A stretch of 64,000 bases of DNA. Source: an uncultured bacterium. GTDB taxonomy: Bacteria > Bacillota > Clostridia > Oscillospirales > Acutalibacteraceae. The notes beneath the pieces are model-generated. The model saw only the letters and a program-made list of their open reading frames with translations, searched no databases and was not told where the DNA came from. Below are positions 9,409 to 18,181 of the stretch, piece after piece. How positions within the stretch are numbered: the stretch's first letter is position 1; each line of letters opens with the position of its first letter. The stretch spans positions 1 to 64,000 of the forward strand of contig CASDTH010000032.1 of assembly GCA_949283655.1 (NCBI GenBank), in the 5' to 3' direction. The position numbers were made by a program, and so were the translations under genes.

Positions 9409-9508
9409 TGCGTCACTCTCCATTCAAAACGGGAAATCATTCAGGCGTTTTATCATTTCATATAGAAATACATCTCATTGGAAGCACTGCTGCATTATGG
9501 AGGTATGC

Positions 9509-9525
9509 TGCAGGGGCGGCCTGCA
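9509..9525. other. Small hairpin between phosphatase and hydrogenase genes
   Basis: TGCAGG and CCTGCA flank a 5-base loop in the 134-base spacer. No T-run follows on the minus strand, so it may be an mRNA processing or stability structure rather than a terminator. Confidence 0.35.
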
Positions 9526-9542
9526 CATTCCTAACCACTCGC

Positions 9543-10715
9543 TTAATAATAGGTTTTATCTACCCGCTTGCCGAGCTTTACCATAAGCTCCGCCAGGCGG
9601 TCAATCAGCTTTAATTTAATGCTCAGATCAGCCGGCAGGTTCGGATTCTGGTGCGCAGGGTTGATTGCCGTGCCGATGAACAGCTTCAAATGCGTGCAAT
9701 CCTCCAAAAACATCCGTGCGAGCATGGAGGCTCCATTTTCCTCATCAATGCGATGGAAGTAGTAGGAATCCGCGTCCTTCTCGCAATATTCCTGCAAAAT
9801 ATCCAGCGTGCGCGTCAGCGTCAATACGCCCTCTGTGACAAGATCGACGCCCTCTATGAAGCCAATCGGCGGGATGGATGGGTCGGAATACGTCAGGGAG
9901 GTGCGGATCTTGCGGTTGAGCACCCGTGCAACAATGTTGGCGCTTGTGCCGCCGCAGATTACCTTTTTGCCCGGGGATCGCATATAATCGCGCACCATAC
10001 GCTCGTCATCCGCTTTATCCTTCGGCGGGCCCGCAAGCATATTCACCACCTTGTGCGCCGTAACCTCCGCCACCAAAACGGTGGAATCATCCCCCGGCTT
10101 TTTCATATACAGGTCGTTCACGGTATCGGAGAGTGCAGCAGCCAGACGCGGGGCGGACATTTCCAGCGCCGTGGCGTTTAAAAGCCACTTCACCACGTGC
10201 TCCCACGTCCAGCCGAAGTTGAGCGATTCGCCCACCCCTGCGTAGATTACACCGTCGCTGACGATGGTGATGACATCCCCGGGCAGCGCCTGAAACCGGG
10301 TTTCATAAACGCCTTTTCCGGAGTATTCGTTATATTCACATTTGAATTCCATGCGCTTGCCATCGCGGATATAGATGCAAAAGGGATTATCAAACTCTGC
10401 AAGATAGCCCTCGCCGCTATCCTTAATCTCCAGAATGCTGAAGGTTGCATACGCCACCTTGCGCACACTGCACACAGGCAGCGTATTGACGATGGTGGAG
10501 ACCACATCCGCAACGCTCGCACCCTCACGCACCATAGTCGCACAGATCGTGCTTGTGAGAGTGGCGAGGATATTCGCCTTGACGCCGCTGCCCAAGCCAT
10601 CCGCCAATACAGCGATAGTGGAATCCGCCGTCCGCACGGTGACGACCTTATCCCCACACAACTCCTCGCCTTTTTTATTCAGGCTTTTCCAGGCAACATC
10701 GATATGTACGCTCAT
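9543..10715 (-). CDS. SpoIIE/PP2C-type serine phosphatase of the hydrogenase cluster
   Basis: The 390-residue protein has an N-terminal PP2C/SpoIIE phosphatase domain. Its metal-binding aspartates are visible in CGDK (D22), VLADGLGSG (D39), VSDGVIYAG and GDDSTVLV. From about residue 220 a second domain of some 170 residues follows (GGTSANIVARVLNRK, PIGFIEGVDLVTEG) that I cannot assign to a family. It starts 20 bases after the PAS-hydrogenase gene, so the two are cotranscribed. This order resembles, to my knowledge, the hfs operon of Thermoanaerobacterium. It probably dephosphorylates a regulator in response to the sensor hydrogenase; the target is unknown. Confidence 0.82.
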   Translation of the reverse strand: MSVHIDVAWKSLNKKGEELCGDKVVTVRTADSTIAVLADGLGSGVKANILATLTSTICATMVREGASVADVVSTIVNTLPVCSVRKVAYATFSILEIKDSGEGYLAEFDNPFCIYIRDGKRMEFKCEYNEYSGKGVYETRFQALPGDVITIVSDGVIYAGVGESLNFGWTWEHVVKWLLNATALEMSAPRLAAALSDTVNDLYMKKPGDDSTVLVAEVTAHKVVNMLAGPPKDKADDERMVRDYMRSPGKKVICGGTSANIVARVLNRKIRTSLTYSDPSIPPIGFIEGVDLVTEGVLTLTRTLDILQEYCEKDADSYYFHRIDEENGASMLARMFLEDCTHLKLFIGTAINPAHQNPNLPADLSIKLKLIDRLAELMVKLGKRVDKTYY

Positions 10716-10735
10716 TCCGGGTTCACGCCCTTCCT

Positions 10736-12454
10736 TCAAGCTTGCGCGTCGTCGCGCGCGATCATATCCTTCAGCTTCGTCAGCGTGACCTTTGTCTCGG
10801 CTGTTGTTTCCCCGAGCAGGCTCGCGATCTCCTGCGCGACAACCATCTGCTTATCAATTACCTTCTGCGCCATTTCAACGGTTTCCATGCGCAGCTTCTG
10901 GCCCTTCTCCTTCATGGTCTCTTCCTCGGTGATATCCTTAAAGATACCCATGCAGTAGTTGCCCTCTTTGATGTAGACAATGCTCTCCAAGAAGGTTTTA
11001 TGGTAAGCTTCCACCGTGATTTTCTTGTCGAAGATCGGCTGCCTGCTGTCAAACACGGCAAGCGTATCCGCCGGGTCGAGAATTTCATAGAGCCCCTTGG
11101 TCAGTGCAGCGGCACGGCTGACGCCAAACGCCTTTTCTGCAGCGGCATTGTATTCCACGATATTCAAATCCTCATCCACGATGATCGTGATATTCGGTGT
11201 TTCCGTGAGCACCACGTTCGAGAGGGATTCCGCGCGCTGGCGCATAAACGGCATGCACATCGTCAGCTCCGCCTTACCCTGATAAACGGCGATCGCCTTA
11301 TCCCGGCAGGTGGCGTAGCCGCATGAGCCGCAGTTCAATTCCTGCGCGGGGGAATCCTTGCCGATTTTTTGCAGAATGGAGCGAATGACCTCCTCGCTCG
11401 GGATCTCGCGCTTATCCGTTCTGTCCACAAAGCCCTTGTGCATCGGAATCACATTGGTAAGCTCCGGGTAACCGTCGCCCGTCTCCTGCACATGCTCCTT
11501 AAGCCGGATGCGCCCTGTAAAGCGGTCATGCGCGGCGGCCACGCGGGCCGGACCGTTGATGCAGCCGCTGACACAGGCGTTGATCTCAATAAAGCTGCCG
11601 GTGATCTGCCCTGCGCGGATGGCCTCAAAGACATCCTTGCAGTTGTCAATGCCGTCAATGCACATCATGTTATAATTGGGCAGCTCGCCGCCATGCCTTC
11701 TCTTCAGGGTTTTGATGATGCCGCCTGCAATCGGGTACAGGCGCAGGATCTCGGAATCCCCGCGCAAAAAATCCACCGGGGAGCAGCTGTCGATTGCGAT
11801 GTTTTCTTCCCGGAGCCAATTTGCCATATCCTGAAAGGTGAGCACCGCGTCGATCTCCGTCTCGTGCCGGATATCGTCGGCCTCCGCCTTTTTTGCGATG
11901 CAGGGCCCCACAAAAACCACCTTGCTGTCATGCCCGTAGGTTTCCTTGAGCAGGCGGCCATGCGCGATCATCGGACTAACCACCGGAGCAAGGTAAGGAA
12001 TCAGCTCCGGGTAATATTTTTCCACCAGATCGTTCACCGTGGGGCAGCAGGTGGTGATGATGTTTTCCATCTCATGCGCCAGGATGAGCTTATGATATTC
12101 CGCGGTCACATAAGCCGCGCCGTCCGCCGTCTGCGCCGTGCCAAAAACGCCCAGCTTCTGAAACGCGCCCAGCAGCCTGCGCTCATCCTGAAAATCAAAG
12201 GAGGTGTAGTAGGATGGCGCGAGGGAAAAGATCACGCGCTTCCCGTTTTTCAAAAAGCCCTTTACTTTATCCAGATCACTGGAAAGGGTTTTCGCATTCT
12301 GCGGGCAGGCATTGAGGCATTTCCCGCAGAGAATACAGTCCGCATCGATAATCTGCGCCTGCTCGCTAATCAGGCGGATTGATTTGACCGGGCAGACCTT
12401 GATGCATTTATAGCAGTTTTTACAATTTGCCTTTTGCAGGCCAATGATGCTCAT
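10736..12454 (-). CDS. PAS-fused [FeFe]-hydrogenase (group C, putative H2 sensor)
   Basis: This 572-residue protein has two N-terminal [4Fe-4S] motifs (cysteines 11-21 and 40-50), an H-cluster domain with TTCCP (134-138), GPCIAKK (183-189) and EINACVSGC (290-298), an extra four-cysteine Fe-S motif (375-400, CGSCGYATC) and a PAS domain (about 410-510). A helical tail of about 60 residues ends the chain. This fusion matches group C sensory hydrogenases, which are thought to report H2 or redox state rather than turn over bulk H2. There is no kinase domain; the phosphatase just downstream is the likely output. The ATG has GGAGAGGAG seven bases upstream. Confidence 0.9.
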   Translation of the reverse strand: MSIIGLQKANCKNCYKCIKVCPVKSIRLISEQAQIIDADCILCGKCLNACPQNAKTLSSDLDKVKGFLKNGKRVIFSLAPSYYTSFDFQDERRLLGAFQKLGVFGTAQTADGAAYVTAEYHKLILAHEMENIITTCCPTVNDLVEKYYPELIPYLAPVVSPMIAHGRLLKETYGHDSKVVFVGPCIAKKAEADDIRHETEIDAVLTFQDMANWLREENIAIDSCSPVDFLRGDSEILRLYPIAGGIIKTLKRRHGGELPNYNMMCIDGIDNCKDVFEAIRAGQITGSFIEINACVSGCINGPARVAAAHDRFTGRIRLKEHVQETGDGYPELTNVIPMHKGFVDRTDKREIPSEEVIRSILQKIGKDSPAQELNCGSCGYATCRDKAIAVYQGKAELTMCMPFMRQRAESLSNVVLTETPNITIIVDEDLNIVEYNAAAEKAFGVSRAAALTKGLYEILDPADTLAVFDSRQPIFDKKITVEAYHKTFLESIVYIKEGNYCMGIFKDITEEETMKEKGQKLRMETVEMAQKVIDKQMVVAQEIASLLGETTAETKVTLTKLKDMIARDDAQA

Positions 12455-12475
12455 GTGACCGCTCCTCTCCTCTTT

Positions 12476-12736
12476 TTATTCGCCCTGTACTGGCGCCAGT
12501 TTCTCCAAAACCTCCTGTTTGAAAAAGGCCGGGACATCTGCCGGCGTCAACGAAAATTTCTGCCCGCCCGTGCTCACGCAGACGCCGCCCTTTGTGCACT
12601 CTCCCATGCAGAAGGAACCCTTGAGCTCCACCTGCCCGGCAAGCCCATAGGCAGAAACCAGCTTTTCAAGCACCTGGATTACATCGCGCGAACCATGCAG
12701 GTGACAGGAGCTTCCGATACAAACCGTGATCTCCAA
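12476..12736 (-). CDS. NuoE-like [2Fe-2S] ferredoxin, first gene of hydrogenase cluster
   Basis: The 86-residue protein has CIGSSC near residue 6 and FCMGEC near residue 43, the four-cysteine thioredoxin-like [2Fe-2S] pattern. It starts with TTG, preceded by GGGGGTG seven bases away, and ends 21 bases before the PAS-hydrogenase. It is the promoter-proximal gene of the cluster and a diverged paralogue of the 7463-7729 protein. It probably transfers electrons to the sensor hydrogenase. Confidence 0.83.
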   Translation of the reverse strand: MEITVCIGSSCHLHGSRDVIQVLEKLVSAYGLAGQVELKGSFCMGECTKGGVCVSTGGQKFSLTPADVPAFFKQEVLEKLAPVQGE

Positions 12737-12783
12737 GGAAAAGCACCCCCAAAAACTTCCGACTTCAGATGTCAGATTTCAGT

Positions 12784-12797
12784 TGATACCTGTATCA
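12784..12797. promoter_or_regulatory. Palindromic operator candidate before the hydrogenase cluster
   Basis: TGATAC and GTATCA form a perfect palindrome around a 2-base centre. On the minus strand it overlaps a TATGAT -10-like box. The matching -35 box is weak, which is common for regulated promoters. A second short palindrome, TTTTGCAAAA, lies just upstream. The regulator is unknown. Confidence 0.5.
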
Positions 12798-12857
12798 TAC
12801 CGCATTTTGCAAAAATACGCCAGAGCTAAAATTTCACATCCGCAGTCGAAATTCGGA

Positions 12858-12888
12858 CGAAGGGCCCCACCGCAGGCGGAGCCCTTCG
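12858..12888 (-). terminator. Hairpin terminator after adhE
   Basis: An 8-bp stem CGAAGGGC/GCCCTTCG encloses a further GC-rich inner stem, about 30 bases beyond the adhE stop. The minus-strand T-run is weak (TCCGAATTT). Confidence 0.55.
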
Positions 12889-12918
12889 CTTTTTACACGA
12901 TTTCCGATTTACCGCAGA

Positions 12919-15531
12919 TTACCGGCCGTAGTAAGCGTCCGTATAGAGCTGCTCAATCTCCGACACCAGCGGGTAACGCGGGTTGGCCGTGGTGCACTGG
13001 TCGGCGTGCGCATTGTCAGCCAGGCGCGGCAGCTTATCGAAGAACTCTTTCTCATCAACGCCGCACTCCTGAATAGAGGCGGGCACATTGAGGGAAGCAC
13101 GCAGATCTTTAATCGCCTTCACCAGATTTGCAACGCTCTCCTGCGTGGTCTTACCGGCGATGCCAAGATGCTTTGCAATCTTCTCGAACTTCTTATCCGC
13201 AACAAACGTCTCATATTTCGGGAAGGTAGCAAACTTCGTGGGCTTCTGCGCATTGTAAGCCACGATATAAGGCAGCAGGATCGCATTGGCGCGGCCATGC
13301 GGGATGTGATACTCACCGCCGAGCTTATGCGCCATGGAGTGGTTCAGGCCAAGGAATGCGTTTGTGAACGCCATACCGGCGATGCAGGATGCATTGTGCA
13401 TCTTCTCACGGGCCTCCACATCGGAAGAGCCGTTCTGATAGGCGCGGGGCAGGTATTCAAACACCATCTCAATTGCCTGCATGGCAAGGCCGTCCGTATA
13501 ATCGCTGGCCAGGTTGGAGGTATAGGCCTCGATCGCGTGCGTGAGCACGTCCATGCCCGTATCCGCAGTGGCGGATTTCGGCAGGCTCATGACGAACTGC
13601 GGGTCAATGATGGCAACGTCGGGCGTGAGAGCATAGTCAGCAAGCGGGTATTTGATGTTGCCGTTCTTGCGGTCGGTGATCACGGCGAAGCTCGTCACCT
13701 CGCTGCCCGTACCAGAGGTCGTCGGGATGCAGACCATCTTCGCCTTGGTGCCCAGCTTCGGGAACTTGACGGCGCGCTTACGAATATCAATGAATTTCTG
13801 CTTCAGGCCATCGAAAGAGGCGTCCGGATGCTCATAGAACAGCCACATGCCCTTTGCAGCGTCCATCGCGGAGCCGCCGCCGAGCGCGATGATCACATCG
13901 GGCTGAAACTCACGCATCACGGCTACGCCGCGCATGATCGTATCTACATCGGGATCGGGCTCCACGTCGGAATAAATCTCGCTGTGGCAATAATGCTCGC
14001 GCTTGCGCAAATAGTAGAGGATCTTATCCACATAGCCGAGCTTCACCATCATCGGGTCAGTCACGATAAATGCGCGCTCGATATCCTGCATCTTCTCAAG
14101 ATACTGGATGGAATCCGACTCGAAGTAGATCTTCGGCGGGATCTTGAACCACTGCATATTGACCCTCCTCTTTGCCAGGCGCTTTTTGTTGATGAGGTTG
14201 ACGGTGGAGACGTTAGAGGTCGTAGAATTGTGGCCATAGGAGCCGCAGCCGAGGGTAAGCGACGGCGTATTGGAGTTGTAAATATCGCCGATACCGCCCT
14301 GCGAGGAGGGGGAGTTGACGATCACGCGGCCGACCTTCATCTCTTCGCCAAAGGCCTTGATGATCTCTTCATTTGTGGAGTGAATCACAGCGGAGTGGCC
14401 AAGGCCGCCCATCAGCAGCATCTCCGTCGCGCGCTGGAAGCCCTCTTTTGTGCTATTGACCACAAAGTAAGCGAGCACAGGGCTCAGCTTCTCGCGGGAG
14501 AGCGGGTAATCCGGGCCGACAGCCGGAAGCTTCGCAATCAAGATCTTGGTCTTCTCCGGCACCTGAATGCCTGCATGCTCCGCAATCCAGTTTGCGCTCT
14601 TACCCACTACGTCAGGGTTGACGGCCTGCTTCTGCGCGCTGATGACGTAATCAGAAACCTTTTGCGTTTCTTCCTCATTCAGGAAATAGCAGTTATTTTC
14701 CTTCATGATGCGCTCAAAATCCTTGTGGATTTCCTGATCGACAATAACCGCCTGCTCAGAAGCGCAGATCATGCCGTTATCAAAGGTCTTGGAAAGCATC
14801 AAATCGGTGCAGGCGCGCTCAAGCTTCGCGCTCTTTTCAATATAGCAGGGCACGTTGCCGGGGCCAACGCCCAGGGCAGGCTTACCGGCGCTGTATGCGC
14901 TCTTGACCATGCCTGCTCCGCCCGTAGCAAGGATCAAAGAAACACCCGGATGATTCATCAGAGCCATCGTAGCCTGGATGGACGGCGTTTCAATCCACTG
15001 GATGCAGTTCTCCGGCGCGCCCGCCTTGATGGCCGCCTCATACAGCACCTTTGCAGCCTCCACAGAGCACTTCTGCGCATTGGGATGGAAGCCGAAGATC
15101 ACCGGGTTGCGGGATTTCATGCAGATCAGGGATTTAAACATCGTGGTGGAGGTTGGGTTCGTCACCGGCGTGGCGGCAGCAACAACGCCAACCGGCTCCG
15201 CGATCTCCACATAGCCCTCCAGATCGTTCTCCTCCACAATGCCGACGGTCTTCTCATTCTTAATGGAGTGCCAGATATACTCCGTGGCGAACATGTTCTT
15301 GATAATTTTATCCTCATATACGCCGCGGCCGGTCTCCTCAACCGCCATCTTCGCCAACCGGGTGTGGTTCTCTTGGCCGGCAACAGTCATTGCCTCCACA
15401 ATCTTGTTGACCTGCTCCTGCGTCATGCTCATGAATTGCTCCAGAGCCTTGAGCGCCTTTTGCACATGGTTGTCTACCATTGCTTCGACGTCAACTGCGG
15501 GGGCTTTTTTTTCCTGTTTTTCATTTGCCAT
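12919..15531 (-). CDS. adhE: Bifunctional acetaldehyde-CoA/alcohol dehydrogenase
   Basis: The 870-residue protein is the usual AdhE fusion. The N-terminal aldehyde dehydrogenase half reduces acetyl-CoA to acetaldehyde (catalytic Cys in the [12 protein letters not shown] segment), and the C-terminal iron-dependent alcohol dehydrogenase half ([24 protein letters not shown]) makes ethanol. Both steps oxidise NADH. AdhE proteins assemble into spirosomes in the cytoplasm. The ATG with GAAGGAG eight bases upstream was preferred over one 13 codons earlier. Its promoter carries a Rex-type operator, and it is adjacent to and codirectional with the hydrogenase cluster. Confidence 0.96.
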   Translation of the reverse strand: MANEKQEKKAPAVDVEAMVDNHVQKALKALEQFMSMTQEQVNKIVEAMTVAGQENHTRLAKMAVEETGRGVYEDKIIKNMFATEYIWHSIKNEKTVGIVEENDLEGYVEIAEPVGVVAAATPVTNPTSTTMFKSLICMKSRNPVIFGFHPNAQKCSVEAAKVLYEAAIKAGAPENCIQWIETPSIQATMALMNHPGVSLILATGGAGMVKSAYSAGKPALGVGPGNVPCYIEKSAKLERACTDLMLSKTFDNGMICASEQAVIVDQEIHKDFERIMKENNCYFLNEEETQKVSDYVISAQKQAVNPDVVGKSANWIAEHAGIQVPEKTKILIAKLPAVGPDYPLSREKLSPVLAYFVVNSTKEGFQRATEMLLMGGLGHSAVIHSTNEEIIKAFGEEMKVGRVIVNSPSSQGGIGDIYNSNTPSLTLGCGSYGHNSTTSNVSTVNLINKKRLAKRRVNMQWFKIPPKIYFESDSIQYLEKMQDIERAFIVTDPMMVKLGYVDKILYYLRKREHYCHSEIYSDVEPDPDVDTIMRGVAVMREFQPDVIIALGGGSAMDAAKGMWLFYEHPDASFDGLKQKFIDIRKRAVKFPKLGTKAKMVCIPTTSGTGSEVTSFAVITDRKNGNIKYPLADYALTPDVAIIDPQFVMSLPKSATADTGMDVLTHAIEAYTSNLASDYTDGLAMQAIEMVFEYLPRAYQNGSSDVEAREKMHNASCIAGMAFTNAFLGLNHSMAHKLGGEYHIPHGRANAILLPYIVAYNAQKPTKFATFPKYETFVADKKFEKIAKHLGIAGKTTQESVANLVKAIKDLRASLNVPASIQECGVDEKEFFDKLPRLADNAHADQCTTANPRYPLVSEIEQLYTDAYYGR

Positions 15532-15584
15532 TGCAATCGCTCCTTCATCGAAATAATGATCGGGTTTCATGCGGTTTGGGTTGT

Positions 15585-15635
15585 TTGTTAATTATTTAAC
15601 GACATCAGTATAACCGACTTCACCCGATTTTTCAA
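15585..15635 (-). promoter_or_regulatory. adhE promoter with Rex operator
   Basis: TTGAAA (15630-15635) and TATACT (15607-15612) are 17 bases apart. Immediately downstream, 15585-15602 reads TTGTTAATTATTTAACGA on the plus strand, which differs at one position from the Rex consensus TTGTTAANNNNTTAACAA. Rex bound here would block transcription until NADH rises. Confidence 0.82.
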
Positions 15636-15639
15636 CTAG

Positions 15640-15667
15640 AAAAAACGGCGCTTTTTCCCGTTTTTTT
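15640..15667 (-). terminator. Terminator upstream of adhE promoter
   Basis: A 9-bp stem AAAAAACGG/CCGTTTTTT with T-rich arm ends transcription from the DUF5662 operon before the adhE promoter. A further perfect 7-bp hairpin (TTCGGCA/TGCCGAA) lies at 15833-15849. Nothing else is seen between 15532 and 15894. Confidence 0.7.
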
Positions 15668-15894
15668 CATACGAAATCGCCAATACGGAAGGCTTATTCC
15701 TCCTATTTTACGATCAAGCATACGCATTTTCATAATATCCTATAAAAAAAGTGTGAAAAGGCCCTCTAAAGCATCGATATTGTACGTCCGTCATTCGCTC
15801 AGCCGGCTTCGGCCGCACCGTGCGCTCTCAAATTCGGCAAAATGCCGAAAAACGCACAGAAACACCGCCCTGTTTTTAGCCTTGCAGGCAGGCT

Positions 15895-16455
15895 CTAGCT
15901 ACGCCTGCCGCCTCTCCCCTTTTTGGGCCGTTTCAAAATTTCCCGCCTGATATAGGCAAAGGCCGCAGCCTCTCCTTCCTCCCGCAGGCGGAGCAGCAGC
16001 GATTCCAACAGCGCTGCCGTGTTGGGATGGATCAAGTAATGGCTGCGGGAATGTACATAATATTCATACGGATCGCTGTCCCGATACGCGGCGCCCCGGT
16101 AGGTCTTGCTCGCGGCCACACGGTCGCAAAACATCTCCACCACATAGTTCACTGGCATCTCCATCCCCGCGAGGCCGGTGCCTGTCGGGGAGTAATCAAT
16201 CCAGTATTCCAGATGATGGCGGTTGCGGCCCTTGTGATGCAGCCAGGCGCTGCTGTATCCCTTCGCAGAGCGCTCCGCCTCATTTGGGCTGCGGTTGCCC
16301 TGATAGTATTTTACGCCCGGAAAAAACTCCACGAGTGAATATTTAGAAAGATCGTGCGTCAGCCCCTGCCAGTAGAGCCCCACCTGAAAGCAGTGCTTGC
16401 GCACAAGCGCCCTGTGATGATGAACGGTTTTCAAATGTCCGAGCAAATTTGCCAT
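15895..16455 (-). CDS. DUF5662 family protein
   Basis: The 186-residue protein matches what I know of DUF5662, a small cytoplasmic family of Clostridia and relatives. It is rich in histidines (VHHHRALVRKHCF, LTHDLSKYS, WLHHKGRNRHHLEYW), with THDLSK recalling an HD-type metal site. Its biochemical role is not established. It is the last of three closely spaced minus-strand genes after the NUDIX and SDR genes, 39 bases from the SDR stop. Confidence 0.75.
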   Translation of the reverse strand: MANLLGHLKTVHHHRALVRKHCFQVGLYWQGLTHDLSKYSLVEFFPGVKYYQGNRSPNEAERSAKGYSSAWLHHKGRNRHHLEYWIDYSPTGTGLAGMEMPVNYVVEMFCDRVAASKTYRGAAYRDSDPYEYYVHSRSHYLIHPNTAALLESLLLRLREEGEAAAFAYIRREILKRPKKGRGGRRS

Positions 16456-16494
16456 GCTTCAACCCCAGCGCTTCTCCTATGATTTTTTAATCTG

Positions 16495-17229
16495 TTATAT
16501 CACAATTCCGCCGTTTACGCCCAGCACCTGGCCGGTAATAAAGGCGGCTCTACCGGAAGCCAAAAAGGCGATCGCCTCAGCCGCCTCCTGTGCTGTGCCT
16601 ATGCGGCACAGCGGCGTCTCCTCACGCAGGGCGGCCAGCGCATCATCCGTCAGCGAGGCGTTCATATCCGTATCGATCACACCAGGAGCAACACAATTGA
16701 CCGTAATCCCACTCGGCCCAAGCTCCTTGGCGAGCGCCTTTGTCATGCCGATCACCGCCGCCTTGGCCGCTGAATAGTGCACCTCGCAGGAGGCGCCCAC
16801 CTCGCCCCACATGGAGGATACGGTGACGATACGGCCCGCCTTCTGGTGAATCATATGAGGCAGCACCGCCTGGCAGCAGTGGAACAGGCCATCCACATGC
16901 ACGGCGAACATATGCCGCCACTCCTCGAAGGTCAGATCGGTAAAAAGCTTTTGCTGTGCGATACCCGCGCTGTGCACAAGGATATCCACCCCGCCAAAGC
17001 GCTCCTCAACCCGGCGCACCATCTGGAACACTTGCTCCCGGTCAGCCACATCGGCCTGAAAAGCGGCGGCATCCACCCCCTGCTCCCGCAGGAGCCGAGC
17101 CAGCGCTTCTGCCTGCTCCTTTTGAATCCGGTAGTTGATGGCGACACGCATCCCCTGCCGCGCAAACAGCAGGGCGGCTTCCCTGCCAATGCCGCGGGAA
17201 GCGCCGGTGATCAGCACAGTTTCAGCCAT
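16495..17229 (-). CDS. Short-chain dehydrogenase/reductase, FabG-like
   Basis: The 244-residue protein is a classical SDR. It has the NAD(P) motif TGASRGIG at the N-terminus, the NAG-equivalent HSAGIA, the catalytic Ser of TVSSMWG and Tyr/Lys of YSAAK, and the C-terminal ITGQVLGVNGG. It resembles 3-oxoacyl-ACP reductase (FabG), but it is not in a fatty-acid operon, so the substrate is open. The ATG with AAGGAGGG six bases upstream was chosen over an upstream in-frame start. Confidence 0.88.
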   Translation of the reverse strand: MAETVLITGASRGIGREAALLFARQGMRVAINYRIQKEQAEALARLLREQGVDAAAFQADVADREQVFQMVRRVEERFGGVDILVHSAGIAQQKLFTDLTFEEWRHMFAVHVDGLFHCCQAVLPHMIHQKAGRIVTVSSMWGEVGASCEVHYSAAKAAVIGMTKALAKELGPSGITVNCVAPGVIDTDMNASLTDDALAALREETPLCRIGTAQEAAEAIAFLASGRAAFITGQVLGVNGGIVI

Positions 17230-17252
17230 TTGCAGCCCTCCTTGAGCTCTTT

Positions 17253-17735
17253 TCAAAACTCCCGCAGCGGCGTAAAGCAAGTACCCGCCGGCTGCGCAAT
17301 CCCTGCATACAGCATACCGTCATGCTGCCCCGTTTCAAAATAGTGGGTCAACACACATTTTGCAGTAAAGGGCATCTCCAGCATCAGTGCCTGCGCAACC
17401 GGCACCCATTTCAAGAGCCCCTCCTCACAGGGAGGCAGCACAAAATCCGTTCTCTTTAGCTGCGCAAAAAAGTAATAATTCTGCCGGATCTCCTCGCTTT
17501 TTTGTCGGAAGGTAATATAACGCAGCTTTGGGGATGTAATATCCTCCGGCAGAAGGCCGGTTTCCTCCCGCAGCTCACGCAGGATACAGAGATCCGGACG
17601 GTTGAGCTCCTCTTTCTCCAAATGACCGCCGATGCCACACCAGGAGGGGTCCACAACACGGGAGCCAATTCGGTAAAGCAGAAGCAGGCTATCTCCTCTC
17701 TGAATATAAATCGAAGTCATATTTCGAAGTTTCAC
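17253..17735 (-). CDS. NUDIX hydrolase
   Basis: The 160-residue protein contains a Nudix box beginning GIGGHLEKEEL and ending RELREETGLL, slightly longer than the canonical spacing. Such enzymes hydrolyse nucleoside diphosphate derivatives; the GIGGH-type box resembles 8-oxo-dGTP diphosphatases. I chose the GTG with GGAGGGAG six bases upstream; an ATG five codons later is possible. It is first in the three-gene operon with the SDR and DUF5662. Confidence 0.82.
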   Translation of the reverse strand: MKLRNMTSIYIQRGDSLLLLYRIGSRVVDPSWCGIGGHLEKEELNRPDLCILRELREETGLLPEDITSPKLRYITFRQKSEEIRQNYYFFAQLKRTDFVLPPCEEGLLKWVPVAQALMLEMPFTAKCVLTHYFETGQHDGMLYAGIAQPAGTCFTPLREF

Positions 17736-17808
17736 TGCTGTCTCCCTCCATTGCTGCGTAGTTATCAGAGAACCGAAAGCCGTTTTTAGCCCCTTATGAA
17801 AACAGTCA

Positions 17809-17851
17809 CATCCGTGTACGGGCGTACACATCGGTTTTCAGCGCCGTGGCC
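17809..17851 (-). repeat. Dispersed repeat, copy A
   Basis: On the minus strand a 23-base block ending GGCGCTGAAAACCGATG (17829-17851), then ACACGGATG (17809-17817) after 11 bases, recur at 62363-62402. The copies differ at two of the 23 positions. Both lie about 75 bases before the start of a gene. Confidence 0.6.
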
Positions 17852-18076
17852 ATGCCCGTCCGTTGCCGCCGCACATACCGCTGCACGAAAGAGAGCAGGA
17901 AAGTCTCTGCAGGTTTTCCGTCAATCATCGCTTAGCCTTTCCTCGGAATATAAATTTCAAAAAGCGATTTTAAAAATCCATCTTTATCATATCGTTTTCG
18001 CTGCTTAAAGTCAAACAGAAAGTTCCAGACGAATTATATAATTTGGAAAACTGATCAAAAAAATTTTTTATATGAA

Positions 18077-18105
18077 TTGACCTGAGGCGGAATGAAAGTT
18101 ATAAT
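18077..18105 (+). promoter_or_regulatory. Strong promoter for second GPH transporter
   Basis: TTGACC (18077-18082) and TATAAT (18100-18105) are exactly 17 bases apart, about 75 bases before the transporter start. Confidence 0.8.
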
Positions 18106-18181
18106 AGTATAGTTATTAGGTCTTGGGAAAGCGAGAGAGATTTTTCAAGAGCTTTATTCAAAGAAAGGGATGGTTTCCGGA

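Larger units (their letters stand above)
17736..18181. other. Divergent intergenic region with repeat copy and promoter
   Basis: This region lies between the NUDIX gene (minus) and the second GPH transporter (plus). It holds a copy of a dispersed repeat (17809-17851), a GTGTAC/GTACAC hairpin (17814-17829) and the transporter promoter. The last 250 bases are clearly AT-rich. No further gene is seen. Confidence 0.6.

Noticed and set aside
13006..15591. 861-codon open frame antisense to adhE
   Set aside because: It is the reverse complement of a GC-rich gene with strong codon bias, has no recognisable domain, and adhE is certain.
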